NCBI GenBank assembly: GCA_963678675.1
Contig: OY783198.1
Coordinates: forward strand, 4,903,001 to 4,967,000
Source: Xiphydria camelus
Taxonomy: Eukaryota; Arthropoda; Insecta; Hymenoptera; Xiphydriidae
Length of the DNA: 64,000 nucleotides
Direction: 5' to 3'
Shown: positions 1-10,162 of the stretch, piece by piece
Numbering within the stretch: position 1 is the stretch's first letter
Layout: the number at the start of each line of letters is the position of its first letter
The notes under the pieces: generated by a model
What the model saw: the letters and a program-made list of their open reading frames with translations, nothing else
Told to the model about the DNA's origin: nothing
Database searches by the model: none
Made by a program: the position numbers and the translations under genes

Positions 1-36
1 TTCGACGAAACGTGCCGCCGAAGACGATCAACGTAC

Positions 37-3000
37 CATGAAGAACGCGAAACGCAGCAGCAACATGTGCGCGTGTCTCTTATAATCGATGTAAGCCCTC
101 CAGACGAGCCACCGCAGTTGAGTGAAGGCGCGGATCCTCTTGAAATCGTCCACCGGAAGTCGCCCCTGCGAGAACACCGGATGCGGTGCGTCGAACTTCG
201 CGGGAGCCCGACAGGAGTCCTCGATGGCGCGAGCTATTTTCTCGCCGTAGCTCGAACTCTCGAATTTGTCGCATATCCACGTTGCCTGCGGTGAAAGTGG
301 TCAATTTCGAGATTTGTCGAAAGGAGAATCGTCGAGATGTTTCGCGGACCTTCTTGTAGCCCTCCGCCTCTCGTCCGCTGGTGATGGATAGCTGAGAGAC
401 GTGGAATTCAGCGCTGTTGAAGGTAGGAGGACAGCGGAGACCCGAGCTGGAATCGAAAACGACGGCGAAAAGTGATATCGAAATAATTGCGATGAAAAAT
501 CCCGCCGGATTACCTCTCGAAAAATCGACTCGCATCGTCGGAAGTCCCCTGAAAGGCGACTCGCCCGGCGGCCAGGAACAGCACCTCGTGAAAGAGATCG
601 AGCAAGCCGGAAGCCGGCTGATGCAGGGAGCACACCACGGCTCTGCCCCTCGCCGCGACTTCCCTCAGAGTCCTGGCCACGCTCATCGCGGCGTAACTGT
701 CCAGACCCGTCGTAGGCTCGTCGCAGAAGAGCAAACTCGGCTCGGTGAGCAGCTAAAAGTGGGCGTTTCCGGGATTGGAGTCCTCTCGCTTCGAGTTCCG
801 CGAAATAAATCTCCTCCGCTTCGGTCCTCCCGATCGACCGCCCTCACCTGAACCGCCAGAGACACCCTCTTCCTCTCGCCGCCCGACAGAGTGGATAATC
901 TCGAATTGTAGCACTTGTTCAAGCCCAGATCCTCGAGGAGCGTGGCGATTCGCTGCTTCCTCACGGCACTGCGGAATCTCCTGTCCATTTTCATGCGCGC
1001 CTGATCGGGGAAGGCGATAATCGTGTAGAGTATACATTGTTGTATAGCGGTATATTTGGAGATACGGGCAAATATCGGAAAATTTAGCGATTGGTCAATC
1101 GGAGAGGGAAAAGTCGTGGATAAAAGTTGTAGAACTATCCAAATCACGCAACTTCTGTCCGAAGTATTTTCCGCTCCGAGCCTCCAATCACGAGATATAG
1201 CGTCCTTCGAGGCGTCTCTCCGGCTCCGAGAAGCGTATATTTAACATTTCACTCCCGGTAAATCATGAATCAAGCGATAAATCGCTCCGTCGACCATCAC
1301 GAACTACGTTACGTCGTTAGCACGCTTGCGTAACATAAATGCAATTGCACAAGATTACTTTTCATACGTTTATTCCATAGAATCGTGTCATGGTGAACGC
1401 GTGCAAGACTTTCCGCGAGCTTTCCTCTTGGAAGAGGATGAGCACTCGAAAAAAAATTCATTCTTCCTCTAATTTCCGTTTCAAATAACCATTTCAATTC
1501 AACCCCCCGCCACTCACCATAAATTCCATGTGCTCCTGCACGGTCAACGATTCCACCGCCAGATCCTGTTGCGGTACGAAGCCGGACATTCTCACCATTC
1601 GTTCCGCGTCCACCGGCTGCCCGTTCAGCAGGATCTCGCCGGAAGCCTCCCCTGGTACGGACAGACTGCAATTTTGCAACGTGCGAACGACCTTCGCGTG
1701 CCTTCGTTGTACGCGCGAAAAAAAAAAAAGAGGGAAATTTCTTTTTTCACCCATCAACTTGCGCTTCGTACACGGTCAAATATAGGCTCTCTTTATCTTT
1801 GAGACAAAGATACGATCTCCGCGATGACCTTTCAAGTTTTTCTTATATCAAGATCGGCGACGCTCGTACCGCAATTAAATGCAGTTACGGGTACACCGAA
1901 GCGAGAATTTACGTGAGTCGCGTAAGGTCGCGTCAGGGGTGAACTCCTTTTCCGTCTTTCGTAACGTTGTTACCCCAGGCGGTTGAGTTGCTTTCGATCG
2001 ACTCTTATCTTACCATCAAACACGCGGGCTGCAAATAATTATGTATGTCGTTCTCGTTGAACGCCGAACTGACCTTTGATGCGACGACTGATCGTTGCGA
2101 GGAGAGTCGTTTTTCCGGCCCCGCTGTAATTGAAATTATTGCATTTGTCATTCTTCACGTCGATTTATTTCAACCCTCCTTCGCAAGCGAAAGAAAAGGC
2201 GTAATACTTACCTTGGGCCCATGACAGCCATTAACGTCCCCGATTTTACTACGCCGCTAACTGCAATGGGATCGGAATGCAATTTTCCTTTAAACGCATT
2301 AACGAATATTCTTATTCTGTTTGAAAAAAAAAAGTGCAATCGTTTGCCTCGAGATACATTTTTATATTCGATTAAAATAGCAATAGGATCGGAATGCAAT
2401 ATTCTCTTTAAACTTATTAACGAACATTTGTATTCTGATTCAAAAAGAGCGTGCATTCGTTTGCCTCGTTTTCACATACATAGCGGAGAACTAAGCCTAT
2501 ATTGAACCTGTACCTAAATTGAACCTCCTGGATATTTTAAGTAAATGAGCATTTCCACGTCATCTATCAGTAGAAAGTCAAACCTTTTAGTACCGGTCAG
2601 TATGCCTACAAAAAATACATAAGAGATTTTAATTTTTAACTCCCTTGAAATTTTTTCAATCAAACTCTCGACCGCCCTATTTGATGTATTTCTTCACGCT
2701 GATTCCGAAAATGGCATATTGACGATATCTCAAAAAGGAAATATAAGATACAAATATAAATATAAGATCGGTGATTTTATATACCAGAATATTATTTTTT
2801 TCATTGAAAATCATCGATATTTCGGGCTTCCTTTGAGATATCCTCGATATATCTATAATTTTCGTAATCAGCACGAAAAAATACATAAAATAGAATATTC
2901 GAGAGTTCAATTTTTCGCGAAAATTGAAATCTCTGAAATCGATTTCTCGACCACCCTATCCGATGTATTTTTTCACGCTGATTCCGAAAATGGCAGATAT

Positions 3001-5530
3001 ATTGACGATATCTCGAAGGAAATATAAGATATCGGTGATTTCATGTACCAGAAAATTACTTTTTTCACGGAAAATCATCGATATTTCGGTTTTCCTTTCA
3101 GGTATCGTCAATATATCTATAATTTTCGTAATCAGCGCGAAAAAATACATAAGATAGGATAGTCAAGAGTTCGTTTCCAGAGATTTCGATTTTTGTCAAA
3201 ATCTAAGGCATATACCTTAAATTTTTCGCAAAAATCGAAATCTCTGGGATCGAATTCTGGATCACCCTATCTTATGTATTTTTTTACGCTGATTCCGAAA
3301 ACCACAGTTATTAGGTCGAAATCTTAAAGGAAATATAAAATAACGCTGATTTTGTGTATAAAAAAATTATTCTTCTGCCAGAAATCATCGATATCTCGGT
3401 GTTCCCTTGAGATATCGTCAATATATCTATAATTTTCGTAATCAGCGCGAAAAAATACATAAGATAGGATGGTCGAGAGTTCGATTCCAGAGATTTCGAT
3501 TTTTGTCAAAATCTAAGGCATATAGCTTAAGTTTTTTCAATTTTTCGCGAAAATTGAAATCTCTAAAATCGATCGCTCGACCACCCTATCCGATGTATTT
3601 TTTCACGCTGATTCCGAAAATCATGGTTATCAGGTCCATATCTCAAAGGAAATGCGAGATATCAGCGATTTTATGTTTGAAAAAATTATTTTTTCATGAA
3701 AGTCATGGATATTTCGATCTTCCTTTGAGATATCCTCAACATATCTATAATTTTCGTAATCAGCGCGAAAAAATACGTAAGATAGGATGGTCGAGAGTTC
3801 GATTCCAGAGATTTCGATTTTTGTCAAAATCTTAAGCGCTGATTCCAAAAATCATGCACTTATTGAGGAAATCTGAAAGGATCGCCGAGTTATCGATGAT
3901 TTCCCATGAAAAAAAATGTTCTCGTACATAAAATCGTTAATATTTGATATTTCCTTTGAGATATAGTCAATATATAGGATACATATGTATGTCAATAAGT
4001 GCATGATTTTTAAAATCAGCGCTTATAAGATTTTGACAAAAATCGAAATCTCTGAAATCAGTAGAAATGCTCATTCACTTAAAATAGCCAGGAGGTTCAA
4101 TTTAGGTACCGGTTCAATATAGGTAAGCATACTCTCCCCTACATTTTTATAATCGATTCAGTTAAACGAATCCTTATTCAACGAGTTAATTTTTCGATGG
4201 ATGCATATCAATTAATCATAAATCGATCCACGAAATTCCGAAGCCCAGGCTCCCGTCAAAATTGTTTTAAACAAGATTAACCGTTACTTCGGGATATCGC
4301 GTTACCTCCGTGCAAGAGCTGCACCATCTCCACGTGCTGGCCACCGCAGAATGCCTTCAGAAACCCCCTGTCGACCTTCCTCTCGACGGTGTACGAAATA
4401 TTTTTCCACGTAAGACTCAAATGTCTCGGCGCTTCCGGTGGCGGAGCAAAGAAAGTCGATTCGGTTCTCATCTGAAATCAATGCGCATATCGAAGCATCC
4501 TCTTTTGTAATAAATTTTTATCACATTCACACCCCTCTCGTTTAAGTTTTTTTTCGTGTGAAAAGTTTACCACTGTGCGTATGAAAAAGATCAGGCGTCA
4601 TTAGCGTCGCAAAGGCACTGACGCGGCGAGCGTACGGGAGCCCTTCTCGCGTTTACCGCACCGGTATTGCATTTTTTCATTTCGCATACCTAGTCAGGTC
4701 AGTGGGTTTACTTACATAAGATACAGGTTCACGCGTACCGTCACCACCGAAATGATTATGTAAGGATTTCGTCAACTTTGACACCATACGAGATTAATCA
4801 ATGTGACGATTTTCATACACCGAGAACAAAATTTGCTTCATCGAAATAAACGTACTTTTGGATAGTCATTGGAGCACATTTATTCGATTCGAATGAATAT
4901 CTATTTGATCCAAACAGTATTCAATTAAATCAATAATATTTATACTCGTTCAGTCGATACTCATTCTAATCGAATAAATATGCCCTTAGAACTATTAAAA
5001 TATGTATTTATTTCGATAAAGCACGTTTTTTTTTTCTCACTGTACGAATCTTCGCAGAATTTTTTTGTAAACTCACGCACGCTGAATGGAAGCAGAATAC
5101 TTTTTACGAAGCTTACATTATTTTTCCGCTTAATGTATCTGCACTCTTTCCATTTTCGTTTTTACCGAATGCACGCGGATGCATTGTCTCGTGCACTTGC
5201 AATTGCATGTTAAAATCTCGCGTAAACAGGAACGATACCTAATAGCGTAAACCGCTCTTAACGATAACGACCGTCCAGTTATCGATCACGAAACGCCGCT
5301 TACTGCCGCGCTATTAATTAAAATTCCAGAGGCGCGCGTCGTTCTGACGTTAAACCCGCCGTTCGTCGGGAATTCCGTGAAAAGTTAATCCAATTAACGA
5401 ACCTGCGGATGACGGGCGAGAAAATTCGCGGATGAGGAATTTCCATCAATGCCCATCGCCTCGTCCCTTCGTTAACTGAGCTTCGAAAAAATTGTATCAA
5501 ACTTACCTTGCGCGGCCAGTGGAACAGCAT
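37..5530 (-). CDS. ABCG half-transporter, brown/white/scarlet type (partial, 3' end outside window)
   Basis: ATP-driven membrane half-transporter of the ABCG family; in flies such proteins dimerise to load pigment precursors into eye granules. Exons in transcript order: 4471-4306, 2260-2212, 2123-2074, 1651-1518, 1000-848, 752-514, 446-350 and 285-37. Each intron is GT-AG and all phases agree, giving 379 codons before the left edge. Numbering from the ATG at 4471: Walker A GPSGAGKT at 70-77, Q-loop Gln 116, signature LSGGERKR at 171-178, Walker B LLFCDEP at 191-197, H-loop His 228. The last exon enters the first membrane helix. Spacing around Walker A and the KMDRR segment is closest to Drosophila Brown as I remember it, so brown-like is an inference. 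The exon at 4471 follows an acceptor; an upstream exon 5530-5507 (eight codons, strong GTAAGT donor) joins in phase and may hold the true start. One donor (GTCCGC, at 349) is weak. Confidence 0.88.
2263..2471. repeat. Tandem duplication, about 118 bp period, beside ABCG exon 2260-2212
   Basis: Two adjacent copies both begin with GGATCGGAATGCAAT and end near CGTTTGCCTCG. The copy next to the exon supplies the polypyrimidine tract and AG acceptor of exon 2260-2212; the outer copy carries a changed sequence where that acceptor would be. Confidence 0.7.
2494..4126. mobile_element. TIR-bounded foldback element with internal hairpin satellite, in an ABCG intron
   Basis: The ends are an imperfect inverted repeat of about 65 bp: 2494-2560 starts CCTATATTGAACC and 4060-4126 is its reverse complement with a few changes. 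Inside are four copies of a 280-320 bp unit, recognised by CTATCCGATGTATTTTTTCA (near 2672, 2951, 3262 and 3582). The units alternate with reverse-complement arms (GGATGGTCGAGAGTTCG), so the region can fold into several long hairpins. No transposase is visible. It is a non-autonomous DNA element or a satellite captured by one, lying in the intron 2261-4305. Confidence 0.75.
4874..4982. repeat. Short foldback repeat
   Basis: Arms of about 26 bp (CATTTATTCGATTCGAATGA near 4878 and its near reverse complement near 4955-4982) enclose about 55 bp. It lies in the putative first intron of the ABCG gene. The rest of 4472-5506 shows no gene. Confidence 0.5.
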
Positions 5531-5915
5531 AGCGCGGTCCGACCATCCGTTAAATCGATTCTCTTATCAAAACTTTCCTTGCGGTAGATTGCCAAAGAAA
5601 AACGTAGTAAATTTATCTCAAAATTCAACTTTATTCACTCCATGCGACAGTCCAGTCTCATCGACAAGCGCGATAACAGCTATCGCGACAAGTGCAGCGA
5701 GTAGACCGAGGGCGCGACAAAGACGAAGTTCGCAACGCAGCCGGTAATTGCACTGCATCCAGCTGCAACAGTCGCGCGAGGGCGATTGAGAGGTGATGTC
5801 GAGCTGAACGCGTTGGGGATTCGACGATGCATCGTTTGTGGGAGAAGCAGGTATCCGAGTCGTGGGTTAAGATCGTCGTTACGCAACTCTTGCGAGATTT
5901 ACAGTTGCACCTACT

Positions 5916-6048
5916 GAATTCGTAGATTGCTTTACAGAGGGCGAAGTTTTTCGTGAAGAAAGCGTTACTTGTATAGAAATGTGTCAGGCGACACACGAGT
6001 AGCGTTATTCGAATATATTGTGATTCATTTATATTTCTTTAAGCTGTA
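5916..6048. repeat. Dispersed repeat, copy 1 of a 130 bp pair
   Basis: Begins GAATTCGTAGATTGCTTTA and contains GTCAGGCGACACACGAGTAG. It is about 90 percent identical by eye to 7366-7497, in the same orientation, with small indels. Confidence 0.75.
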
Positions 6049-6292
6049 CAATTGATGTTCGGTTGCACGATAAGCGGACGTCTGCATATCGTTTCTTATC
6101 GTTCATTATCATCACGCGATCTATGTAACGCGCTAATCTAGAGTTAATCTCGCCATCGGTCGCAATGGCGAGACGGGCGGTATGTTTCGGCGAACGTGGG
6201 CTGCGAATGGACTGGCAGTCCCGCACCTTTCCCGGAAGGCTAATTACCGGACGGGCGGTAATGAGCCGTTTCCCGCAGCGCCCACTCTAATA

Positions 6293-6679
6293 CAGTCGGT
6301 ACGATATTTGTCGAGCCAAATTTCCTGGGAACGATAAGGCGGTATTTTCGAAACGCAACGGTCTGACGCTTTGCAAACAATGGCGTACCTTCAAATTTTC
6401 GGCGTTATTAAACTCCTTCCTTTTCTTTTTCGCCTCCATTGATTTCTTTTAATAAGAAATTAAACTGAAAATTCACGGGACGATACACTCACAAAGAAAC
6501 ACGCTACGTATAAATCGACTGCGAAGCACGGTATGCAAATAATGCTAACTGCAATCTGCTACGGTAAACGCTGCGCCGCCAATGTCTCCAACTCGAGTGC
6601 CGAATGGGGATAATTCCGAGAAAGTGACGCAGCAGTCTTCTAGGTAGGAATTCTGGCTCAACAAATATCGTACCGACTG
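6293..6679. mobile_element. Tc1/mariner-type MITE with TA target duplication
   Basis: The ends read CAGTCGGTACGATATTTGT and its exact reverse complement. The inverted repeat extends to about 34 bp with a few mismatches, and TA dinucleotides flank both sides (6291-6292 and 6680-6681). It is 387 bp long with no coding capacity. The TA duplication and CAGT start fit the Tc1/mariner superfamily; the exact family is not known to me. Confidence 0.8.
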
Positions 6680-7365
6680 TAGATATCGCCTTCCATCGAA
6701 TACCGAGTCGGCTTTGTAAATAACGAATTCAATAAATGACCGATCGGGAGAACCTAATAGCTGGCTTTATGAGTTATAGAAGGTCGCTTCATCACTCTAT
6801 GTAGCCTAAACCCCTCTTTATTGTCAAGGACGAGTAACGGTACCCTTGCCCGCTAGACACGGGCCTCGGGAAATAGTCAGCGTAATCTCTTGTTCCAACG
6901 TCATCTTCCTCCAGTCAATCAGGGCGCATTGCATCAGCCCACGCTATCCCCACCGTCTTGCAATTACCGTTAAATGTAAGTTGTATAAGACGGAACCAAA
7001 TCCGCGTTTAGTCAATGTAGTGTAATGTACGTAGTGTAGTGCGTATGTACAGTACATTCACAGTGTGCAAGTACTAACTTTCCAAACGGGTGAGTTCCCC
7101 TTTGGTCTCAATCGCGTCGAATAATCGTGCAACCTTTCATTCGAAACAACCTCGCAGTGCAACTAACTGTAAACCACGGTTAAATCATCAAACTACATCA
7201 AACTATTGCCAGTAATATAGTGAGTGCAGTGTTAAAATCATTCTAACTAGCCGGTAGGTTTAAAAATCCGCCTTGCGGTATGTTCGGTAACCAGTCGTGT
7301 CGCGAACGAGTGTCTTCGGGATTTACGACCCCGAGGAGATCTAACCTTAATCGCACGGCGTCTAT

Positions 7366-7497
7366 CGAATTCGTAGATTACTTTATAGAGGACGAAGTTT
7401 ATTGTGAAGAGAGCGTTATATAGAAATGTCAGGCGACACACGAGTAGCGTTATTCGAATATATTGATTCATTTATATTTTTTTAAGCTGCACGATAG
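7366..7497. repeat. Dispersed repeat, copy 2 of a 130 bp pair
   Basis: Second copy of the segment at 5916-6048, carrying the same GTCAGGCGACACACGAGTAG core and ending TTTTTTTAAGCTGCACGATA. Confidence 0.75.
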
Positions 7498-7513
7498 AAT
7501 ATCAATTCATAAA

Positions 7514-7598
7514 ATATCGAGGGTATCCTGCCAAAAGGGCGTATCCACAAAAATCATGTTTTGGTTGATACGCCCTTTTGGCAGGAAACTCTCGATAT
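7514..7598. repeat. Compact hairpin, about 38 bp stem
   Basis: Arms ATATCGAGGGTATCCTGCCA and the reverse complement of ATATCGAGAGTTTCCTGCCA continue through AAAGGGCGTATC and leave a loop of about 10 nt. The stem has only a few mismatches. It is probably a tiny foldback element; a small-RNA precursor is possible but untested. Confidence 0.7.
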
Positions 7599-8114
7599 GA
7601 AGATATCGGAATTATCTTCCGCGTTTCCGAAAATTCTACTTTCCCATGAGTGAACGCGAACGTAAGAATACGTCGGCGATCAATAATCTCTCCCCTGTAA
7701 TAATTCATTCATTCATTTCAGCCGCGCGGAATTATTTGCCCGTTATGAAATATTCGAAATATCGATTCAACCCCGTATATAGTTGCACGAACGCGCGACG
7801 AATAATAAACACACGGTCGTCCCTCCCGCATTCCCGTAAATTCCGTTGCGCCTAAATATTTGTCGTTCGATTCTCACTGAGCCGCGGGTAATTATTTTTG
7901 TCGCCGATCTATATATATGAAAGAACATAATATCTCGATCGACCGACTGACTGATTCGTATTCGATAGAATATTGAGCGTCGGACGAATAATCGTCGAGA
8001 CTTCGTCGCATTTTCGCGAAGCATATCTCGCCTTTGGATTCGCGAAGAGCCGTCGACCGAGCTTGTGAACCCGCTGTGCGGGTGAGATAAAGGAAGGTGG
8101 AGAGGGAGAGGGGG

Positions 8115-8118
<4 letters not shown>

Positions 8119-8153
<35 letters not shown>
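8119..8153. repeat. (GA)n microsatellite
   Basis: Uninterrupted GA dinucleotides following a purine-rich lead-in. Confidence 0.95.
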
Positions 8154-8154
<1 letters not shown>

Positions 8155-8799
8155 AGCTGGGAGCGGTCCGCACCGCAATAAAACGATGGCAGTATTGGAA
8201 TCGGCGCAATATGATTTCACGACGAGACGCGAAATGAAACGAAACAATGTTTGCGTTGCGCGGAACGCTCGGCCCGCCGGAATCGTGGGATTTGTTAATA
8301 TCGAGCGCCTAGCTTAGTCGCCCGCTGCTAACATGGCGGGCGGTTAGTCGTGCTTTAGTCGCGATCAAGTTAGCGTCTCACTGCGTACACGTGGCTGCTG
8401 TCACGAGTGGTGCGTGGCCCACGCGACTCTGAATTTCCTGCACGACCTGCGACGCGCCGGTGCATCGGCTCCGCTGCTACTGGTCGCCGGTATGTAGAGC
8501 ACCTCGAAAGAGTAAAGGGTGATATTTATCGCGAGAGGGGATTTTACTGCGGAGTGTGAAGCGTGGATATATTTCCGAGGTAGTCGTGCTAAAATCGAGA
8601 GACTGCGTTGGCTTTCTACTCCAGCCGCTCCTGCGAAGAGGCAACCCTCTATGCGGTCGTTGATCAGAGCACAGATGACTTCTCTTCTTTGGAATTTTAT
8701 CTAAACAATTTTCCAACGAAGGCAACGAGTTTTTGCCCGTATTTCAAGAGCGTCCAGATATTCGCCTCCTTATTTCAAATTTCAAAAGCAGTGACGCTA

Positions 8800-9902
8800 C
8801 GTAGGTTGTTCAGAAAGTTTTGTCGTACCTACTTGTTTATTTTTTAAAGTTTTTCAAAGTACTTTCCATCGCAGTCAATACACGTCTTCATGCGTACCTA
8901 AAAACCAGTCACTAAACAACTTTTCCCATTGTGATTTTGGTATAAAACCACAGATGTCCTCAAATATTGCAATTAAGTCATTATCTGACGAAAATCGGCG
9001 ACCTTTAAGTTGTAATTTCACATAGGAAAACACTGAAAAATCACAGGGGAGAAGATTTGGAGCAAGATGGAGAATGCTATAAAACTTTAATACTGGAGAA
9101 CTAGTGAAAAAATCCACAGTTAGCGCTGTTCTATGTGCTGGTACGTTATCATGGTGTAGGAACAGGACCGCAGCCCTGACCTGGTTCTTAAGTTTTGTAA
9201 AACGTCAAACAGCTGAGGCAGACAAATTTGTGTGTACCAATTAGAGTCTTCTATTTCTCCAGTACAGCCATGACTCGTCACCTGTTACTGTCGAATTTAC
9301 ATTAGATGTGTTCGTGATTTAATGTCTTTAAGCATCTGTTTACACCAAGCCACTCGACGTGCACGTTGTTCCTCAGTTAACAAATGGGGCACCCAAAGTG
9401 CACACACTCAACACAAGTTCAAATGAGTGGAGATAATAGTGTAGAGTTGATACAGGTATATGCATAATTTGTTCTAACTGCCTATAGGTTATTAGACGAT
9501 TGTCTCTAATTGCTTTCTCTACAGCAGCTATGTTTTGCTCTGTCGACACCTCAACTGGTCGATCTGAACGGGGATCGACTTCTAGGCTAAAATTTTCACG
9601 TTGAAAATTTAAATACCATCGTTCTATTGTTCGTAGGGAAGGGCAGTTTTCCCCTAATCAGTAGACATCTTGTTTCCTTAAGCCGCGTTTAAAGTTGTAA
9701 AGAATAATATTGCCCATATATCTCGTCGCGTAAAACAATCCATCCTTATGTATTCGTTTGTAAATAACACGTGCTCTACGGATCCAGTCAAATAAATACT
9801 AGCAGTGTGATGTTGATATTAATAACTTTCAACAGAGAGTAAACGCGGTCTATCAAATCTTTGATACATGTGCGTACGACAAAACTTTCTGAACAACCTA
9901 CG
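8800..9902 (-). mobile_element. mariner-family DNA transposon, degenerate
   Basis: The ends are perfect inverted repeats containing GGTTGTTCAGAAAGTTTTGT, flanked by TA (8798-8799 and 9903-9904; an inner TA at 8802 and 9899 is the alternative boundary). The 1.1 kb size is typical of mariner. The body encodes a broken transposase on the minus strand. It lies between the ABCG and Myb/SANT-like genes. Its perfect ends but broken frame suggest an old non-autonomous copy. Confidence 0.9.
8848..9640 (-). pseudogene. mariner transposase pseudogene
   Basis: Minus-strand fragments in shifted frames match the mariner transposase layout. Around 9580-9480 comes the helix-turn-helix region (IAAVEKAIRDNRLITYRQLE), then near 9390-9340 the VPHLLTEEQ-like linker (frame-broken), then near 9150-9120 the catalytic HDNVPAHRTA motif. 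At 9117-8875 there is a continuous frame with LAPNLLPCDFSVF (third catalytic Asp region) and near 8860 the closing KYFEKL. In-frame stops and frameshifts mean it cannot make an active enzyme. Confidence 0.88.
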
Positions 9903-10162
9903 TACTTCGAAACCTCTCTCGCGCGTTCTTCGAGACAGTGTTGAGAATTCTCTGGTCACCCGTTGAGAGCACGTTTCAAAATAATCAGCGGCGAACAATT
10001 GACTGTCCTAAAGCCGCAGTTAAACAAGCAAACGATAAAGGAGCAACTAATCGACGGGAAGACAAGCAAAGCCGAAAGTCTCGAGCGATTTGCAAGAGGT
10101 ACACGGCGCGTCGTGTGCGTGATAAATAAAAAAGGTGGAGAGCAAAAAGGGGGAGAGAAGAC

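Larger units (their letters stand above)
5531..8790. other. Intergenic region between divergent ABCG and MSANTD3-like genes
   Basis: No open frame here has recognisable protein features. It should hold the ABCG promoter (minus strand) and possibly the distant 5' end of the Myb/SANT-like gene. It contains a TA-flanked MITE, a duplicated 130 bp segment, an 85 bp hairpin, a (GA)n microsatellite and an AACATGGCGGGC motif at about 8330 that resembles a YY1 site. These are listed separately where they can be supported. Confidence 0.6.

Noticed and set aside
3450..3510. GTTCGATTCC, resembling a tRNA B-box, repeated in the hairpin satellite
   Set aside because: No A-box or cloverleaf can be drawn around it, and it is part of a long inverted repeat.
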